Notes: a model not told the origin generated them from the sequence alone. DNA of 64,000 nt from Pseudomonas sp. RIT409 (GCF_003052515.2 NZ_QARE02000005.1:62001-126000), one strand, 5' to 3'. Counted from the stretch's first letter, positions 20,826 to 29,780 are shown. Made by a program: numbers and translations.

Positions 20826-20862
20826 CGTAACGATATCGTTCCGGTGTTTCGAATTCGTTCCG
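20826..20862. promoter_or_regulatory. Tandem GcsR-type 18-bp sites B and C
   Basis: Site B (20826–20843) reads CGTAACG-ATAT-CGTTCCG and site C (20845–20862) reads TGTTTCG-AATT-CGTTCCG. Both right halves match the consensus exactly. The sites are phased 19 bases apart, nearly two helical turns, as expected for cooperative binding of an enhancer-binding protein. Confidence 0.75.
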
Positions 20863-20871
20863 GATGGCTTT

Positions 20872-20960
20872 TGTGGGAGCACGCTTGCCCGTCCTGGCGC
20901 GTGTCAGGCAATGCCTGTATCAGCAGTACCCCCTCTATAGCGGGCAGGCGCGCTCCTACA
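20872..20960. repeat. REP pair 4
   Basis: The left unit TGTGGGAGCACGCTTGCCCG and the inverted right unit GCGGGCAGGCGCGCTCCTACA flank about 45 bases. It lies just downstream of gcsR and 9 bases beyond GcsR-type site C. Confidence 0.82.
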
Positions 20961-20967
20961 GGGCAGT

Positions 20968-22476
20968 CTACGGTCTGCCAGGGATTCCATACTTGCGCAG
21001 CCGATGGGCGATGGCGGTGTGGGAGGTTTGCAAGCGAGCCGCCAATTGCCGGGTCGAGGGATATTCGCCATAGAGTTTTTCCAGCAGCGACTTTTCAAAA
21101 CCCTCTACCGCTGCTTCGAGACTGTGAATCTCGCCGTCGCCTTGCCGGGCCACGGACGTCCCGGCAATGTCCAGATCGCCAATGTCGACCAGCGCGCTTT
21201 CGCAGATGGCGGCAGCGCGGAAGATCACGTTCTGCAACTGTCGGACATTCCCTGGCCAGCGATTGCCCAGCAAAGCCGGGTATGTCGCAGGCGCGAGTCG
21301 GCACACCGGACGCTGAATCTGCGTGCAGGCCTGTTCCATGAAGAAGCGCGCGAGCAGCAGGATGTCCTGACCCCGTTCACGCAACGGCGGGACTTCCAGA
21401 TTGAGCACATTCAGGCGGTAGAACAGGTCTTCACGAAAGGTCCCTTCGGCGACCATTTTTTCGAGGTCGCGGTGGGTCGCGCTGACAATCCGGACGTTGA
21501 CCTTCACTTCTTTATCGCCGCCCACCCGACGGAAGCTCCCATCATTCAGGAACCGCAGCAACTTGGCCTGCAGATACGGCGACATTTCTCCGATTTCATC
21601 GAGAAAGACCGTTCCCTGATTCGCCATCTCCATCAGGCCGGGTTTGCCGCCTCGTTGAGCGCCGGTGAACGCCCCGGGGGCATAACCGAACAGTTCGCTC
21701 TCGGCCAGGCTTTCCGGGAGCGCCGCGCAATTCAGCGCCAGAAAAGGCGCGCCGTTGCGCGCGCTGACGGCGTGACAGGCGCGCGCCACCAGCTCTTTAC
21801 CGGTCCCGGTTTCGCCGCGGATCAGCAGCGGGGCGTCCAGGGCGGCGACGCGCTGCGCACGGGCCTTGAGTGTGCGGATCGGAGCGGAATCGCCCAGCAG
21901 CGAATCGAAGCCCTCGGCATGGTCGTGATGCAGCGCCGAGAGGCGTTCGCCGATGCGGCTGGGCAAATACAACGTAAGCAGAGCCCCGGCGTCGGTGATA
22001 GGCGTGGCGTCCAGCAGCAAAGCCTCGCCGTTCAGGGTGACCTCACGCATGGGCAGCCGGAAGCCGTTTTCCAGCAATGCCGTCTGCAGTGCGGAATCGG
22101 TGAACAGATCGCCTACCGATTCTCCGGAAGGGTCGCGACCGGACAGAGCGACCAGTGCGGGGTTGGCCAGCAGTACGTGGCCGGCGCTGTCGAGTGCCAG
22201 CACCGGGTCGGTCATGGCGGCAAGCAGCGCGTCGAGTTGCAGGTGCCGTCGCTGCCCGGGGAGGATGTCCACGACTTTGATCGCTTCCACGCCCCGCACA
22301 CGAAACAGCCTGTCCTTGAGCGCTTCCAGCAATTCATGGCTCAGCGTCGGTGCATCGATGTAGACGTTGGGTGGCACCATCTCCACGGCATCGAGGTTCA
22401 GATTCCGCGCGCCGAGGATCGCCAGCACTTCTTGAGTGATGCCGACGCGGTCGATGAACGTGACGTGGATGCGCAT
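20968..22476 (-). CDS. gcsR: TyrR-like sigma-54 enhancer-binding regulator of glycine cleavage
   Basis: This 502-residue protein has an N-terminal ACT-like domain (1–75, MRIHVTFIDRVGITQEVLAILGARNLNLDAVEM) and a PAS domain (about 80–190). The AAA+ domain has Walker A GETGTGKEL and the sigma-54 contact loop GAFTGA (in GYAPGAFTGAQRGGKPG). A TyrR-type helix-turn-helix ends the protein (YPSTRQLAARLQTSHTAIAHRLRKYG). This layout is shared by TyrR, PhhR and GcsR. The position directly upstream of gcvH-gcvP-sdaA-gcvT, with matching binding sites and a -24/-12 promoter between, argues for GcsR, the glycine-responsive activator. PhhR, which governs phenylalanine catabolism, is the main alternative. Confidence 0.85.
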   Translation of the reverse strand: MRIHVTFIDRVGITQEVLAILGARNLNLDAVEMVPPNVYIDAPTLSHELLEALKDRLFRVRGVEAIKVVDILPGQRRHLQLDALLAAMTDPVLALDSAGHVLLANPALVALSGRDPSGESVGDLFTDSALQTALLENGFRLPMREVTLNGEALLLDATPITDAGALLTLYLPSRIGERLSALHHDHAEGFDSLLGDSAPIRTLKARAQRVAALDAPLLIRGETGTGKELVARACHAVSARNGAPFLALNCAALPESLAESELFGYAPGAFTGAQRGGKPGLMEMANQGTVFLDEIGEMSPYLQAKLLRFLNDGSFRRVGGDKEVKVNVRIVSATHRDLEKMVAEGTFREDLFYRLNVLNLEVPPLRERGQDILLLARFFMEQACTQIQRPVCRLAPATYPALLGNRWPGNVRQLQNVIFRAAAICESALVDIGDLDIAGTSVARQGDGEIHSLEAAVEGFEKSLLEKLYGEYPSTRQLAARLQTSHTAIAHRLRKYGIPGRP

Positions 22477-22574
22477 GGGTGTGAAAGCGGCCGGGCGGAA
22501 GTGAGCGCAGATTATGCCAGCAAAGCCTGCGGCATTTCATGCCGTACCGGGTGGCGAGCAATAGGAAAGCGTCG

Positions 22575-22925
22575 CTAGCCTAAATGCTCTGGCTTGACTG
22601 GGTCTCCCGATTTCATGTCGAGTTGGTCGCGAATGTCTTTGAACATGGCGTCGTACTGGCCATGCATGTCGTGCAGGTCCGTGTGCTTCGGCAAGCCGTG
22701 TTGCTCGGCCAGACGCGAAACATCGTGGGCGAAGTTGTAGGCCAGGTCTTTGGGCAGGTCGAATGTTTCGTTGACGCTTTTGCCATCGATCTCGCCTTCT
22801 AAGATGAAATGCATGCCGGGACCGGCGTCGGTCTGGCTCAATTCATAGCGAATGTGCAGGTCGTAACCGACGTCTTCCGGCTGCAGGGCCGCGTGGGCTA
22901 TGTGCAGATGGCCTGGCTCGAACAT
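22575..22925 (-). CDS. DUF5064 family protein
   Basis: This 116-residue acidic, His-rich soluble protein starts MFEPGHLHIAHAALQPEDVGYDLHIRYEL. It has no signal peptide or membrane segment. The sequence pattern (an antiparallel beta core followed by helix DLAYNFAHDVSRLAEQHGLPKH) fits a Pseudomonas-restricted domain of unknown function that I recall as DUF5064. It is probably a single-gene unit. Confidence 0.75.
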   Translation of the reverse strand: MFEPGHLHIAHAALQPEDVGYDLHIRYELSQTDAGPGMHFILEGEIDGKSVNETFDLPKDLAYNFAHDVSRLAEQHGLPKHTDLHDMHGQYDAMFKDIRDQLDMKSGDPVKPEHLG

Positions 22926-22985
22926 GTGACGACTCCCTCAAGAAGCGATGATCGTAAGGAGCAGACCCTGTTGCTGGCTTTGGGT

Positions 22986-23411
22986 TCAGCGCTGGCCGGA
23001 AGACTCGGAACAGTCGGTCGTGCGTACGGCAGGCTCGGGGCGGGACCATATCCACAGATTGACCAGCACCATGCCGGTAATAGCGAAATACATCCACCAG
23101 TGGTGCTTCAGCATCAGCAGCATGACCACTGCGCAGATCAGCATGGTGACCGTCGCGCTGATCTTCGCGCCGCGAGCGATGAGTTTGCCGTTACGCCAAT
23201 TGCTGAGCATCGGGCCGAAAAGCCGGTGGTTTTCCAGCCACGCGCTCAGGCGGGGGGAGCTTTTGGTTGCCGCCCAGGCGGCCAGCAGGATGAACTCGGT
23301 GGTGGGCAGCCCTGGAATGAAGATGGCGATGATGCCAATGGCAAGGCTGACGTACGCCAGGATGCCGAACAGGATGCGGGACAGTTTGCTGCCGGGCGGT
23401 GTGTGGGTCAT
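22986..23411 (-). CDS. YbaN/DUF454 family inner-membrane protein
   Basis: I start at MTHTPPGSKLSRILFGILAYVSLAIG, giving 141 residues; the longer open frame adds no family-like sequence. The hallmark is the motif GIIAIFIPGLPTTEFILLAAWAATKSSPRLSAWLENHRLFGP, a membrane segment with the conserved PGLPTT turn. Two further hydrophobic segments follow (ATVTMLICAVVMLLML, WWMYFAITGMVLVNLWIW). Function is unknown. In several Pseudomonas a YbaN-like gene sits near heme oxygenase, as here, so a role in iron or heme physiology is possible but unproven. Confidence 0.85.
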   Translation of the reverse strand: MTHTPPGSKLSRILFGILAYVSLAIGIIAIFIPGLPTTEFILLAAWAATKSSPRLSAWLENHRLFGPMLSNWRNGKLIARGAKISATVTMLICAVVMLLMLKHHWWMYFAITGMVLVNLWIWSRPEPAVRTTDCSESSGQR

Positions 23412-23503
23412 GGGTCTCGGGACAACCGGGTGAAGAGCTTTTGCACGGGGCGCGCCCGTTGAAGGTGCCCAGCTTAACAAAGCCAGGCAGCCCGTGGGCA
23501 CCC

Positions 23504-24103
23504 TCACGCGGGTTCGGACTCGGGTGCCGACGCGTAGGCGTGGTCCAGCAACGCGTTGAAACGCTCGAATGCCGCGATCGCGCCTTGGTCGAGCTGGCGC
23601 TCTTGTTCTTCACTGAAAGGCAATTCGTCGAGGATGCGGATGAAGCGCTTCCACCCATCGGCACGGCCACCCACGGGTTCACCCAGATGGCGGGCGCCGA
23701 AGGTTTCGCTCAGATTCAGCACGACGGCACGCTTGATCAGGAACGCTGCGCCGAGTTTCGAGCCCTCTGACACGAAGAGCCAGCCCAGCGCTTCGGCTTG
23801 TGATGGCGCGTCAACGGCACCCGCCAAGGGCGACGGAAGGGGGGCGTCGAGGTCATGGAGATCGGCTTTGGCCTGCTCGGCCCGGCAGCGCTCCGGAAGA
23901 TCGGCGATCAGAACGGCCAGTTGTGGGTCGTTGTACAGCGCTTTCAGTTCTTGCTGGAACAGGTACTGAGCACTCAGAAAACGTTTGTAGCTGGCCAGCG
24001 TTTCGAAAGGCGCGTGGGCTTTGACGGCCTGGTCCAGCTTCTCGTGAGGGGCATGGGTTATTTGGTTGAGCCGTTGTGAGCGGCGAATCGGGGCATCGGA
24101 CAT
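23504..24103 (-). CDS. hemO: Biliverdin-producing heme oxygenase
   Basis: Starting at MSDAPIRRSQRLNQITHAPHEKLDQAV gives 199 residues, as in bacterial HemO/PigA. A proximal His candidate is in THAPHEKLDQ, and the distal helix motif is GWLFVSEGSKLGAAFLIKRAV, with the flexible Gly residues that let heme and O2 bind. It would open heme to biliverdin and release iron. It follows the TonB receptor gene on the same strand after a REP pair, closing the heme cassette. The gene name follows the P. aeruginosa protein; regiospecificity (alpha versus beta/delta) cannot be told from sequence alone. Confidence 0.9.
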   Translation of the reverse strand: MSDAPIRRSQRLNQITHAPHEKLDQAVKAHAPFETLASYKRFLSAQYLFQQELKALYNDPQLAVLIADLPERCRAEQAKADLHDLDAPLPSPLAGAVDAPSQAEALGWLFVSEGSKLGAAFLIKRAVVLNLSETFGARHLGEPVGGRADGWKRFIRILDELPFSEEQERQLDQGAIAAFERFNALLDHAYASAPESEPA

Positions 24104-24188
24104 GATGTCTTCCTTGGAAAGTGAGGCCTTGTAAACAAGACGGTTGAGTCTCGAACCGCAGTAGAAAAGATGATGATCGACGCGATCC

Positions 24189-24273
24189 GTAGGAGCGCGC
24201 TTGCCCGCGATCCGGGTGCCTCGGTTGTCGGGCAAACGGTGTCATCGTTTATCGCGGGCAAGCGCGCTCCTAC
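24189..24273. repeat. REP pair 5
   Basis: GTAGGAGCGCGCTTGCCCGC and its near-exact inverse ending GCGCGCTCCTAC stand about 40 bases apart. It lies between the TonB receptor stop and hemO, so it may reduce or uncouple hemO expression from the receptor. Confidence 0.92.
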
Positions 24274-24286
24274 AGGGACGTCACGT

Positions 24287-26875
24287 TTAGATGTCCCACA
24301 CCAGATTGATAGCGAAATTGCGACCGGGTTGGGTCAGGCGGTCAAGGTTTGCTGGCGCAGTCACGCCTGCTTCGCCAACGCCGTCGTAGCCGCGCACGTC
24401 ATCCCACAGCCAGTATTTCTTATCGGCCAGGTTGTAGAGACCGCCGCTGACCGTCACGTCGTCGGCAACCTTGTAATAGCCGGTCAGATCCACCAGGCCG
24501 AACCCCGGCGTCTTGAATGGCGAACTCGAGCCGTCGGGCGCGTGAAAACTGGAGTCGTCGACACGGGTTTTGCGCTTGACCAGGGTCCAGCTCAGCAGGC
24601 CACCGTAGCGTTTCTGGTCATAACCCAGCCCCCATACGCCGGTCAGCGGGTTGACGCTGTTGAGCGGTTGACCCGTGTCGTCATTGCGTCCGTAGGCGTA
24701 GGCGAGCGAGCCTTGGGTGTACAGGCCCTGCGGCGCGCCGAAGGTGTCCAGATTCAAACGACCCTTGAGTTCCAACCCCTTGATGGTGGCGTGCTTGATG
24801 TTATTGGACTGGAACACCGCGGCCGAGGAGGTCGCTGGCTGAATGGCGTCTTCATTGATGAAATCGCGGTATTTGTTGTAGAACACCGCCAGGTCGAACG
24901 ACCCTTCGTCGAAGCGCCCGCGCAGGCCCGTTTCATAGCCTTTGCTTTTTTCCGGTTCGAGGTCCGGGTTCGGCTCGACGACATAGCCAGAATTGAGGTT
25001 CTGGAACCGGCCGTACAGCGCTTTGGCACTTGGCGTTCGGAAACCTTCGGCATATTGGCCGTACCAGGTATAGGCGTCGTTGATGGCGTAGGTCACGCCC
25101 AGTTTTGGCGACAGACGATGCCATTTCTTCTCTTTGTCGTTGAACTGATCGGCGCTGGTCAGGTTGACCGCGCGCAGGAACGCATCCGTGACGTGCGGAT
25201 CGAGCCGTGTGTAGTCGTAGCGTGCACCTGGCATGAAGGTCCAGTCGCCCCAGGTGATCTGATCCTGAGCGAACAGGGCATAGGTGTTGATGGTTGGGTC
25301 CGGGAAGTCGCTGTTGGTCGCCAGGCTGTCGGAGGCAGTGGGGCTGGCCGTGCCAAGGGTGCGACAACTGCCCAGAACGGCGGCACAGGTTGCGGTCCCG
25401 CTGCGTTCACCTGTGACTTTCTGTTGCTTGAGGGTGGTGCCATAGGTCAACAGGTGCTCGGTATCACCGAGGTTGAAGGCCTTGTCCAATTGAGCGTCAA
25501 AGATCCACTGGCGTTCTTTATAGGTGGTGTCGCGAGTTCGCCAAACGTCCCGGCTGCCCGGCACGTAACGCTCGATGGTGTTCTGATCGGTCTTGGCAAT
25601 CTGGTAGTTCAAGCTCCACTTGACGTTGTCTACCAGCAGGCTGTCCAGCGCGAAGGTGTTTTCCAGACCGAAACGCTCACGGGTGACGACGTCGTTGCCT
25701 TCGCGGCCTCGATAGAAGCCGAAACCGCGCCCGCCGGTGAAGGGCCCACCCACTGCACTCTTCTGATTGGTGTGGGTGTCGTCCTTGTACTTCTCGTAAG
25801 TGAATGCCAGACGATCACCTTCGCCATAGTTCCAGCCCAGTTTGGCCAGCACATTGGTGGCGCGAGCGTCTTCCGGGTTGGCCGCCGTACGATTCAGGCC
25901 AGTGCCACCGTGCTCACCGAAGGATTCGGTCTCGCGCCCGTTGCGTTGGCTGACATGCAGCAACGCGTCGAAATCACCTTCGCGACCGGCCACCGTGGCC
26001 GAGTTCAGCCAGCTATTGTCCGCCGAGCTGTACCCGGTCTTTAAGCGGGCGCCGACATCTTTGCCTTCTTTGATGATGTCGTCCGGGTCGAGCGTGTAAT
26101 AGCTCACTGCACCGCCGATGGCGCTGCTGCCGTACAGCGCCGAGGCCGGGCCGCGCAGGACTTCCACGCGCTTGACGATTTCCGGATCGACGTAGTTGCG
26201 GTGCGTGTTGGCATAGGGCCCGGAAAAGTAGTTATCCGGCACTTCGACACCGTCGACTTGAGTCAGGATGCGGTCCCCATCGATGCCGCGAATGTTGTAG
26301 CCACTGGTGCCAGCGCGCTGACCGGCGCCGCCCACTGTCACGCCCGGCTCATAGCGCACCAGATCGCGAATGTTGTTGACGTTTTGGCGATCCAGTTCGG
26401 CGCGGTCGTGCACGGTGACGGTGCTGGGAACCGAAGCTACCGACTGCGCCTGACGGGTGGCACTGACGGTCACCGGGTCCAGTGCCAAGGTACCCGCGGT
26501 GTTGCGTTTCTCCAGCACGACAGTGTTGTCGCCCAAATGGCGATAGCTCAGGTTGCTGCCTGCCAGCAGACGATCGAGGGCCTTTTCTGCGGACATCGAG
26601 CCGGTGACTCCTGGCGACGTGACGTTCTGCGCCAAGTCTGCCGACATCCCCATCTGCCACCCTGTCACTGTGCTGAACGCGTTCAGCGCTGACACCAGCG
26701 GTTGTTGCTCGATCGAGAACGCGTAGTTGCCCGCCACGCGCGCCGGCTGCTCGGCGGCTGAAAGGGGCGCGCTGTGCAGGCCGGCGCACAGCACCGCGAT
26801 GGTCAGCAGCGTCAGGGCGAAATGACCGGTGGGGCTGGAGGAGTCGGATAGGGGAGGGGTAAACGTGGGCGGCAT
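24287..26875 (-). CDS. TonB-dependent heme/hemoprotein receptor with signalling domain
   Basis: I choose the ATG at 26875, which has GGAG eight bases upstream, over the GTG three codons earlier; the product has 862 residues. After a signal peptide (cleavage near SAA|EQPAR, about residue 40), an STN signalling domain spans about 50–105 (FSIEQQPLVSALNAFSTVTGWQM). The plug follows (SVPSTVTVHDRAELDRQNVNNIRDLVRYEPGV, VLRGPASALYGSSAIGGAVSY), then a 22-strand barrel ending in ...NFAINLVWDI, the usual aromatic-rich C-terminus. It resembles the hemoglobin/transferrin/lactoferrin-type receptors. The STN domain plus adjacent FecR and ECF genes shows cell-surface signalling. Heme as ligand is inferred from the linked heme oxygenase. 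Confidence 0.9.
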   Translation of the reverse strand: MPPTFTPPLSDSSSPTGHFALTLLTIAVLCAGLHSAPLSAAEQPARVAGNYAFSIEQQPLVSALNAFSTVTGWQMGMSADLAQNVTSPGVTGSMSAEKALDRLLAGSNLSYRHLGDNTVVLEKRNTAGTLALDPVTVSATRQAQSVASVPSTVTVHDRAELDRQNVNNIRDLVRYEPGVTVGGAGQRAGTSGYNIRGIDGDRILTQVDGVEVPDNYFSGPYANTHRNYVDPEIVKRVEVLRGPASALYGSSAIGGAVSYYTLDPDDIIKEGKDVGARLKTGYSSADNSWLNSATVAGREGDFDALLHVSQRNGRETESFGEHGGTGLNRTAANPEDARATNVLAKLGWNYGEGDRLAFTYEKYKDDTHTNQKSAVGGPFTGGRGFGFYRGREGNDVVTRERFGLENTFALDSLLVDNVKWSLNYQIAKTDQNTIERYVPGSRDVWRTRDTTYKERQWIFDAQLDKAFNLGDTEHLLTYGTTLKQQKVTGERSGTATCAAVLGSCRTLGTASPTASDSLATNSDFPDPTINTYALFAQDQITWGDWTFMPGARYDYTRLDPHVTDAFLRAVNLTSADQFNDKEKKWHRLSPKLGVTYAINDAYTWYGQYAEGFRTPSAKALYGRFQNLNSGYVVEPNPDLEPEKSKGYETGLRGRFDEGSFDLAVFYNKYRDFINEDAIQPATSSAAVFQSNNIKHATIKGLELKGRLNLDTFGAPQGLYTQGSLAYAYGRNDDTGQPLNSVNPLTGVWGLGYDQKRYGGLLSWTLVKRKTRVDDSSFHAPDGSSSPFKTPGFGLVDLTGYYKVADDVTVSGGLYNLADKKYWLWDDVRGYDGVGEAGVTAPANLDRLTQPGRNFAINLVWDI

Positions 26876-26996
26876 CGATTGCACTCCGTGTCATGCGTGT
26901 CGTTACAGTGTTGGCAAGTGTATTGGTAATGGGAATCACTTGCATTGGCTATAACGAGACGAACGACTCGCGGCTATCGCGTAAAAATAATTGCCC

Positions 26997-27962
26997 TCAA
27001 TTCAGAATCAGCAGCGCAGGCAGTTCGTGCAGGCGCGCGGAGGTGATTTGCGCCAATGAGCGGACCACGTCGATGGGATTGTCCAGCCGATAGTTGCCTG
27101 TCACCGCGACCCGATCCAGCTGGGTGTTGGCGTTGACGATCCAGCCGGGGTAGTAACGGCGTAGCTCTGTCAGGACTTCGCTCAGCGGGCAGTTATCGAA
27201 GATCAGGCGTCCCTGGACCCAGGCCAAGTCCCTGTTCCGATCTAGCTTCTCTCGGTCTCCGAAACCATCGGGGCCGACGCGCAGACTGTCGCCTGCATTC
27301 AGATTCATCTGGGAGTTGCCTTTGGCTGAATGGACATTTACGGCGCCACGTTCGACCTGAATCTGCGCGACACCGTCCAGATAACGCACGGCAAACGAGG
27401 TGCTGCTGGCGCTCATGCGCACCGGGCCAGCCTCGACTTCCAGTGGCAAACCCTTGGCGCCAGGCACTTCAAAGAAAGCTTCGCCCTCGTAAAGCCGGGC
27501 GATCCGTTGCCGATCATCCAACTCGCTGGAGAATGCCGATCGGGTATTGAGTAGCACCTTCGAACCGTCTCCCAGCTCCAGGCGCTGGCGCTCTCCCGCT
27601 ACTGTCAGGTGGTCGGCCTTCAACCGTAGGGGCAGCTCGCTGAAGTTGAACAAGCCCAGTAGCACAATGGCGGCAGTGGCCAATGGCATCCAGTGCGGAC
27701 GCAGGCGACGCAGGGCCGACGTTTTTTTGGGCGCGGCAACGCTCAGCGCTGCATCGAAAACCGGTCGGGAGTTCCAGATGGCCTCGGCCTTGGCGAACGC
27801 TTCGCCATGGGCAGGGTCGGCGGCGAGCCATTCCTGAAAACGCACGCGCTGTTGTGCGTCAGCACTTTCCAGTTCGATCAGCCAGTTCAGGGCTTGATCC
27901 ATGGCGCTGTCGTTCGGCGTCGGGGATGCCTGACCAGGGCCGGATGAGTGAGAGTCCGTCAA
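26997..27962 (-). CDS. FecR-family anti-sigma/sigma regulator
   Basis: I choose the TTG start giving (M)TDSHSSGPGQASPTPND, with AGGA about 7 bases upstream, giving 321 residues. An ATG 20 codons later (MDQALNWLIELESADAQQ) is an alternative. Residues about 20–75 form the DUF4880/FecR N-terminal region (ALNWLIELESAD…RFQEWLAADPAHGEAFAKAEAIW). A single membrane segment is near 117–135 (ATAAIVLLGLFNFSELPL). A periplasmic FecR domain follows (LGDGSKVLLNTRSAF, RIARLYEGEAFFEV). It transmits receptor occupancy to the sigma factor encoded upstream. Confidence 0.88.
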   Translation of the reverse strand: MTDSHSSGPGQASPTPNDSAMDQALNWLIELESADAQQRVRFQEWLAADPAHGEAFAKAEAIWNSRPVFDAALSVAAPKKTSALRRLRPHWMPLATAAIVLLGLFNFSELPLRLKADHLTVAGERQRLELGDGSKVLLNTRSAFSSELDDRQRIARLYEGEAFFEVPGAKGLPLEVEAGPVRMSASSTSFAVRYLDGVAQIQVERGAVNVHSAKGNSQMNLNAGDSLRVGPDGFGDREKLDRNRDLAWVQGRLIFDNCPLSEVLTELRRYYPGWIVNANTQLDRVAVTGNYRLDNPIDVVRSLAQITSARLHELPALLILN

Positions 27963-28056
27963 GGGGCGTCCTCGGCTACACGGTATGGGGCGGGAGTTTA
28001 GCGCTATGGTGGCGAGCTTCCGCAAGATGTCTTGTGGAGTAAGGATCAGGCAGCTC

Positions 28057-28587
28057 TCATCGACGTTCAAGCCGGGCTGCAACCCCGACGCAAATTGCCA
28101 TGATCAGCTTGAGTTCCTTTTGTACGGTGCTGGCGGAAACCCCTAGCTGTTCGGCAATTTCAGGATAGCTGCAGCCGTTCAATCGGCTCAGGGTGAAGAT
28201 TTTCTGCTGGCGCGGCGTGAGCTTTTCCAGGCTCGCAGTAAGGCTTTGCAGCAATCGGCTGGCGTGCTCGGTGTCTTCCAGCGCGGCGTTGGGCGCGACG
28301 ATGCTGTGAAGGTCGGCCAGGGGTAAATCCTCGACGACCGTGCGGGCGTGCAGGCGTCTGGCGCGCAGGTGATCCAGCGCCAGATTGCGGGCGGTCTGGA
28401 ACACGAAGGGCTCGAGGTGCTCGATGGCGCGTTCGCGGAGCGCCCGGGCCACCCGAAGGTAGGTTTCCTGCAGCAAATCCTCGGCAGTGCTGGAGTTGCG
28501 GACCATGCGTTGGAGCGTGCGCAGTAGAATCGTCCGCCTTGCCAGGAAAACGTCGTTGAAGTGTGAATGACTCACAGATGTGCTCAA
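28057..28587 (-). CDS. ECF-family RNA polymerase sigma factor (iron-starvation type)
   Basis: This protein has up to 176 residues, read from a TTG start; a GTG four codons later is also possible and I cannot settle it from the ribosome binding site. Region 2 covers about 10–75 (RTILLRTLQRMVRNSSTAEDLLQETYLRVARAL) and region 4 about 115–165 (LEKLTPRQQKIFTLSRLNGCSYPEIAEQLGVSASTVQKELKL). The gene is preceded by a Fur box and followed by fecR and the receptor, the FecI layout. It should direct transcription of the receptor gene when the ligand is bound. Confidence 0.92.
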   Translation of the reverse strand: MSTSVSHSHFNDVFLARRTILLRTLQRMVRNSSTAEDLLQETYLRVARALRERAIEHLEPFVFQTARNLALDHLRARRLHARTVVEDLPLADLHSIVAPNAALEDTEHASRLLQSLTASLEKLTPRQQKIFTLSRLNGCSYPEIAEQLGVSASTVQKELKLIMAICVGVAARLERR

Positions 28588-28599
28588 CCAAAAAATCAG

Positions 28600-28621
28600 C
28601 TAATGATAATGATTGTCATTA
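28600..28621 (-). promoter_or_regulatory. Fur box upstream of the ECF sigma gene
   Basis: The sequence AATGATAATGATTGTCATT (28602–28620) closely fits the 19-bp Fur consensus GATAATGATAATCATTATC. It lies just before the sigma-factor start, so iron should repress the heme cassette through the sigma gene. Confidence 0.82.
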
Positions 28622-28686
28622 ACCGATTGGGTCAAGGGCTGAGTTTGCAAAGAATGTGTAAACGATAGATACGGGGTTTCAAGGCC

Positions 28687-28733
28687 GTGGGAATGCGCTG
28701 GCCCACGATGTCATCGCGGGCCAGCGCACCTGC
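28687..28733. repeat. Degenerate REP-type hairpin
   Basis: GTGGGAATGCGCTGGCCCACGAT and ATCGCGGGCCAGCGCACCTGC form a shorter, diverged version of the REP pair. It lies past the gapA stop, between gapA and the ECF promoter region. Confidence 0.6.
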
Positions 28734-28756
28734 AAATTGAAATGCCCCGGGAAGAC

Positions 28757-29758
28757 TTATTCCGCCTTCATCAACGCCAGGCAATTATCCAGCATGCGGT
28801 TGGAGAAGCCCCACTCGTTGTCATACCAGGCCAGGACTTTCAGCAGACGACCGCTGACTTTGGTGTGGTTGGCGTCGAAGATCGATGACAGCGGGTTGTG
28901 GTTGAAGTCGTGGGAGACCAATGGCAGCGAGTTATAACCGAGAATTTTCGAGTGCTTCGCGGCGTCTTTCATGATCGCGTTGACCTCCTCCACCGTGGTA
29001 TCGCGCTTGAGATGGATGGTCAGGTCCACCAGCGACACGTTGATGACCGGTACACGAACGGCCATGCCAGTCAGCTTGCCTGCCAACTCCGGCAGCACAA
29101 GGCCCACGGCCTCGGCGGCGCCGGTCTTGCTTGGGATCATCGATTGCGTGGCCGAGCGCGCGCGATAGGGGTCGGTGTGATAGACGTCAATCAGGTTCTG
29201 GTCATTGGTGTAGGCGTGAATCGTGGTCATCAAGCCGCTTTCGATCCCCAATTCGCGGTTCAGGACCTGCGCGACCGGGGCCAGGCAGTTGGTGGTGCAC
29301 GAAGCGTTGGAGATCACTTGGTGGGATTGGCGCAGCACGTCATGGTTGACGCCGAAGACCACGGTGGCATCCGCGCCTTTGGCGGGCGCCGAGATGATGA
29401 CTTTCTTCGCGCCGGCCGTAATGTGCGCGGCGGCCTTGGCACGGTCGGTGAACAGCCCGGTGCATTCGAACACCACGTCGATGTTCTCGGATTTCCATGG
29501 CAATTCGGCGGGGTTGCGAATCGCGCTGACCGCAATACGGTCACCGTTGACCGTGATGCTTTCCTTGTCGTGTTCGACAGTGGCGTCGAAGGGGCCATGC
29601 ACGGTGTCGTACTTGAGCAGGTGGGCGTTGATCTCGCTGTCGCCCAGATCGTTGATGGCGACGACCTGCAAGTCCTGACGGTAGCCCTGGGTATAGAGTG
29701 CACGAAGGACATTGCGGCCGATCCGGCCAAAACCATTGATTGCGATGCGGAGCGTCAT
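28757..29758 (-). CDS. gapA: Type I glyceraldehyde-3-phosphate dehydrogenase
   Basis: This 333-residue protein has a Rossmann NAD motif at [15 protein letters not shown] (residues 7–21) and the catalytic Cys154 in [13 protein letters not shown]. It oxidises glyceraldehyde-3-phosphate to 1,3-bisphosphoglycerate. It is divergent from edd, and the intergenic region carries two HexR-type operators. In Pseudomonas this gap is part of the HexR regulon and feeds the triose phosphate made by Eda into lower glycolysis. Confidence 0.97.
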   Translation of the reverse strand: MTLRIAINGFGRIGRNVLRALYTQGYRQDLQVVAINDLGDSEINAHLLKYDTVHGPFDATVEHDKESITVNGDRIAVSAIRNPAELPWKSENIDVVFECTGLFTDRAKAAAHITAGAKKVIISAPAKGADATVVFGVNHDVLRQSHQVISNASCTTNCLAPVAQVLNRELGIESGLMTTIHAYTNDQNLIDVYHTDPYRARSATQSMIPSKTGAAEAVGLVLPELAGKLTGMAVRVPVINVSLVDLTIHLKRDTTVEEVNAIMKDAAKHSKILGYNSLPLVSHDFNHNPLSSIFDANHTKVSGRLLKVLAWYDNEWGFSNRMLDNCLALMKAE

Positions 29759-29780
29759 ATGCCCATCCTCGGTGAATTTG

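Larger units (their letters stand above)
20604..20967. other. Control region gcsR – gcvH
   Basis: This 364-base region contains, from the gcvH side, a sigma-54 promoter, one perfect and two imperfect 18-bp inverted elements, and a REP pair next to gcsR. No additional gene is supported. Confidence 0.7.
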
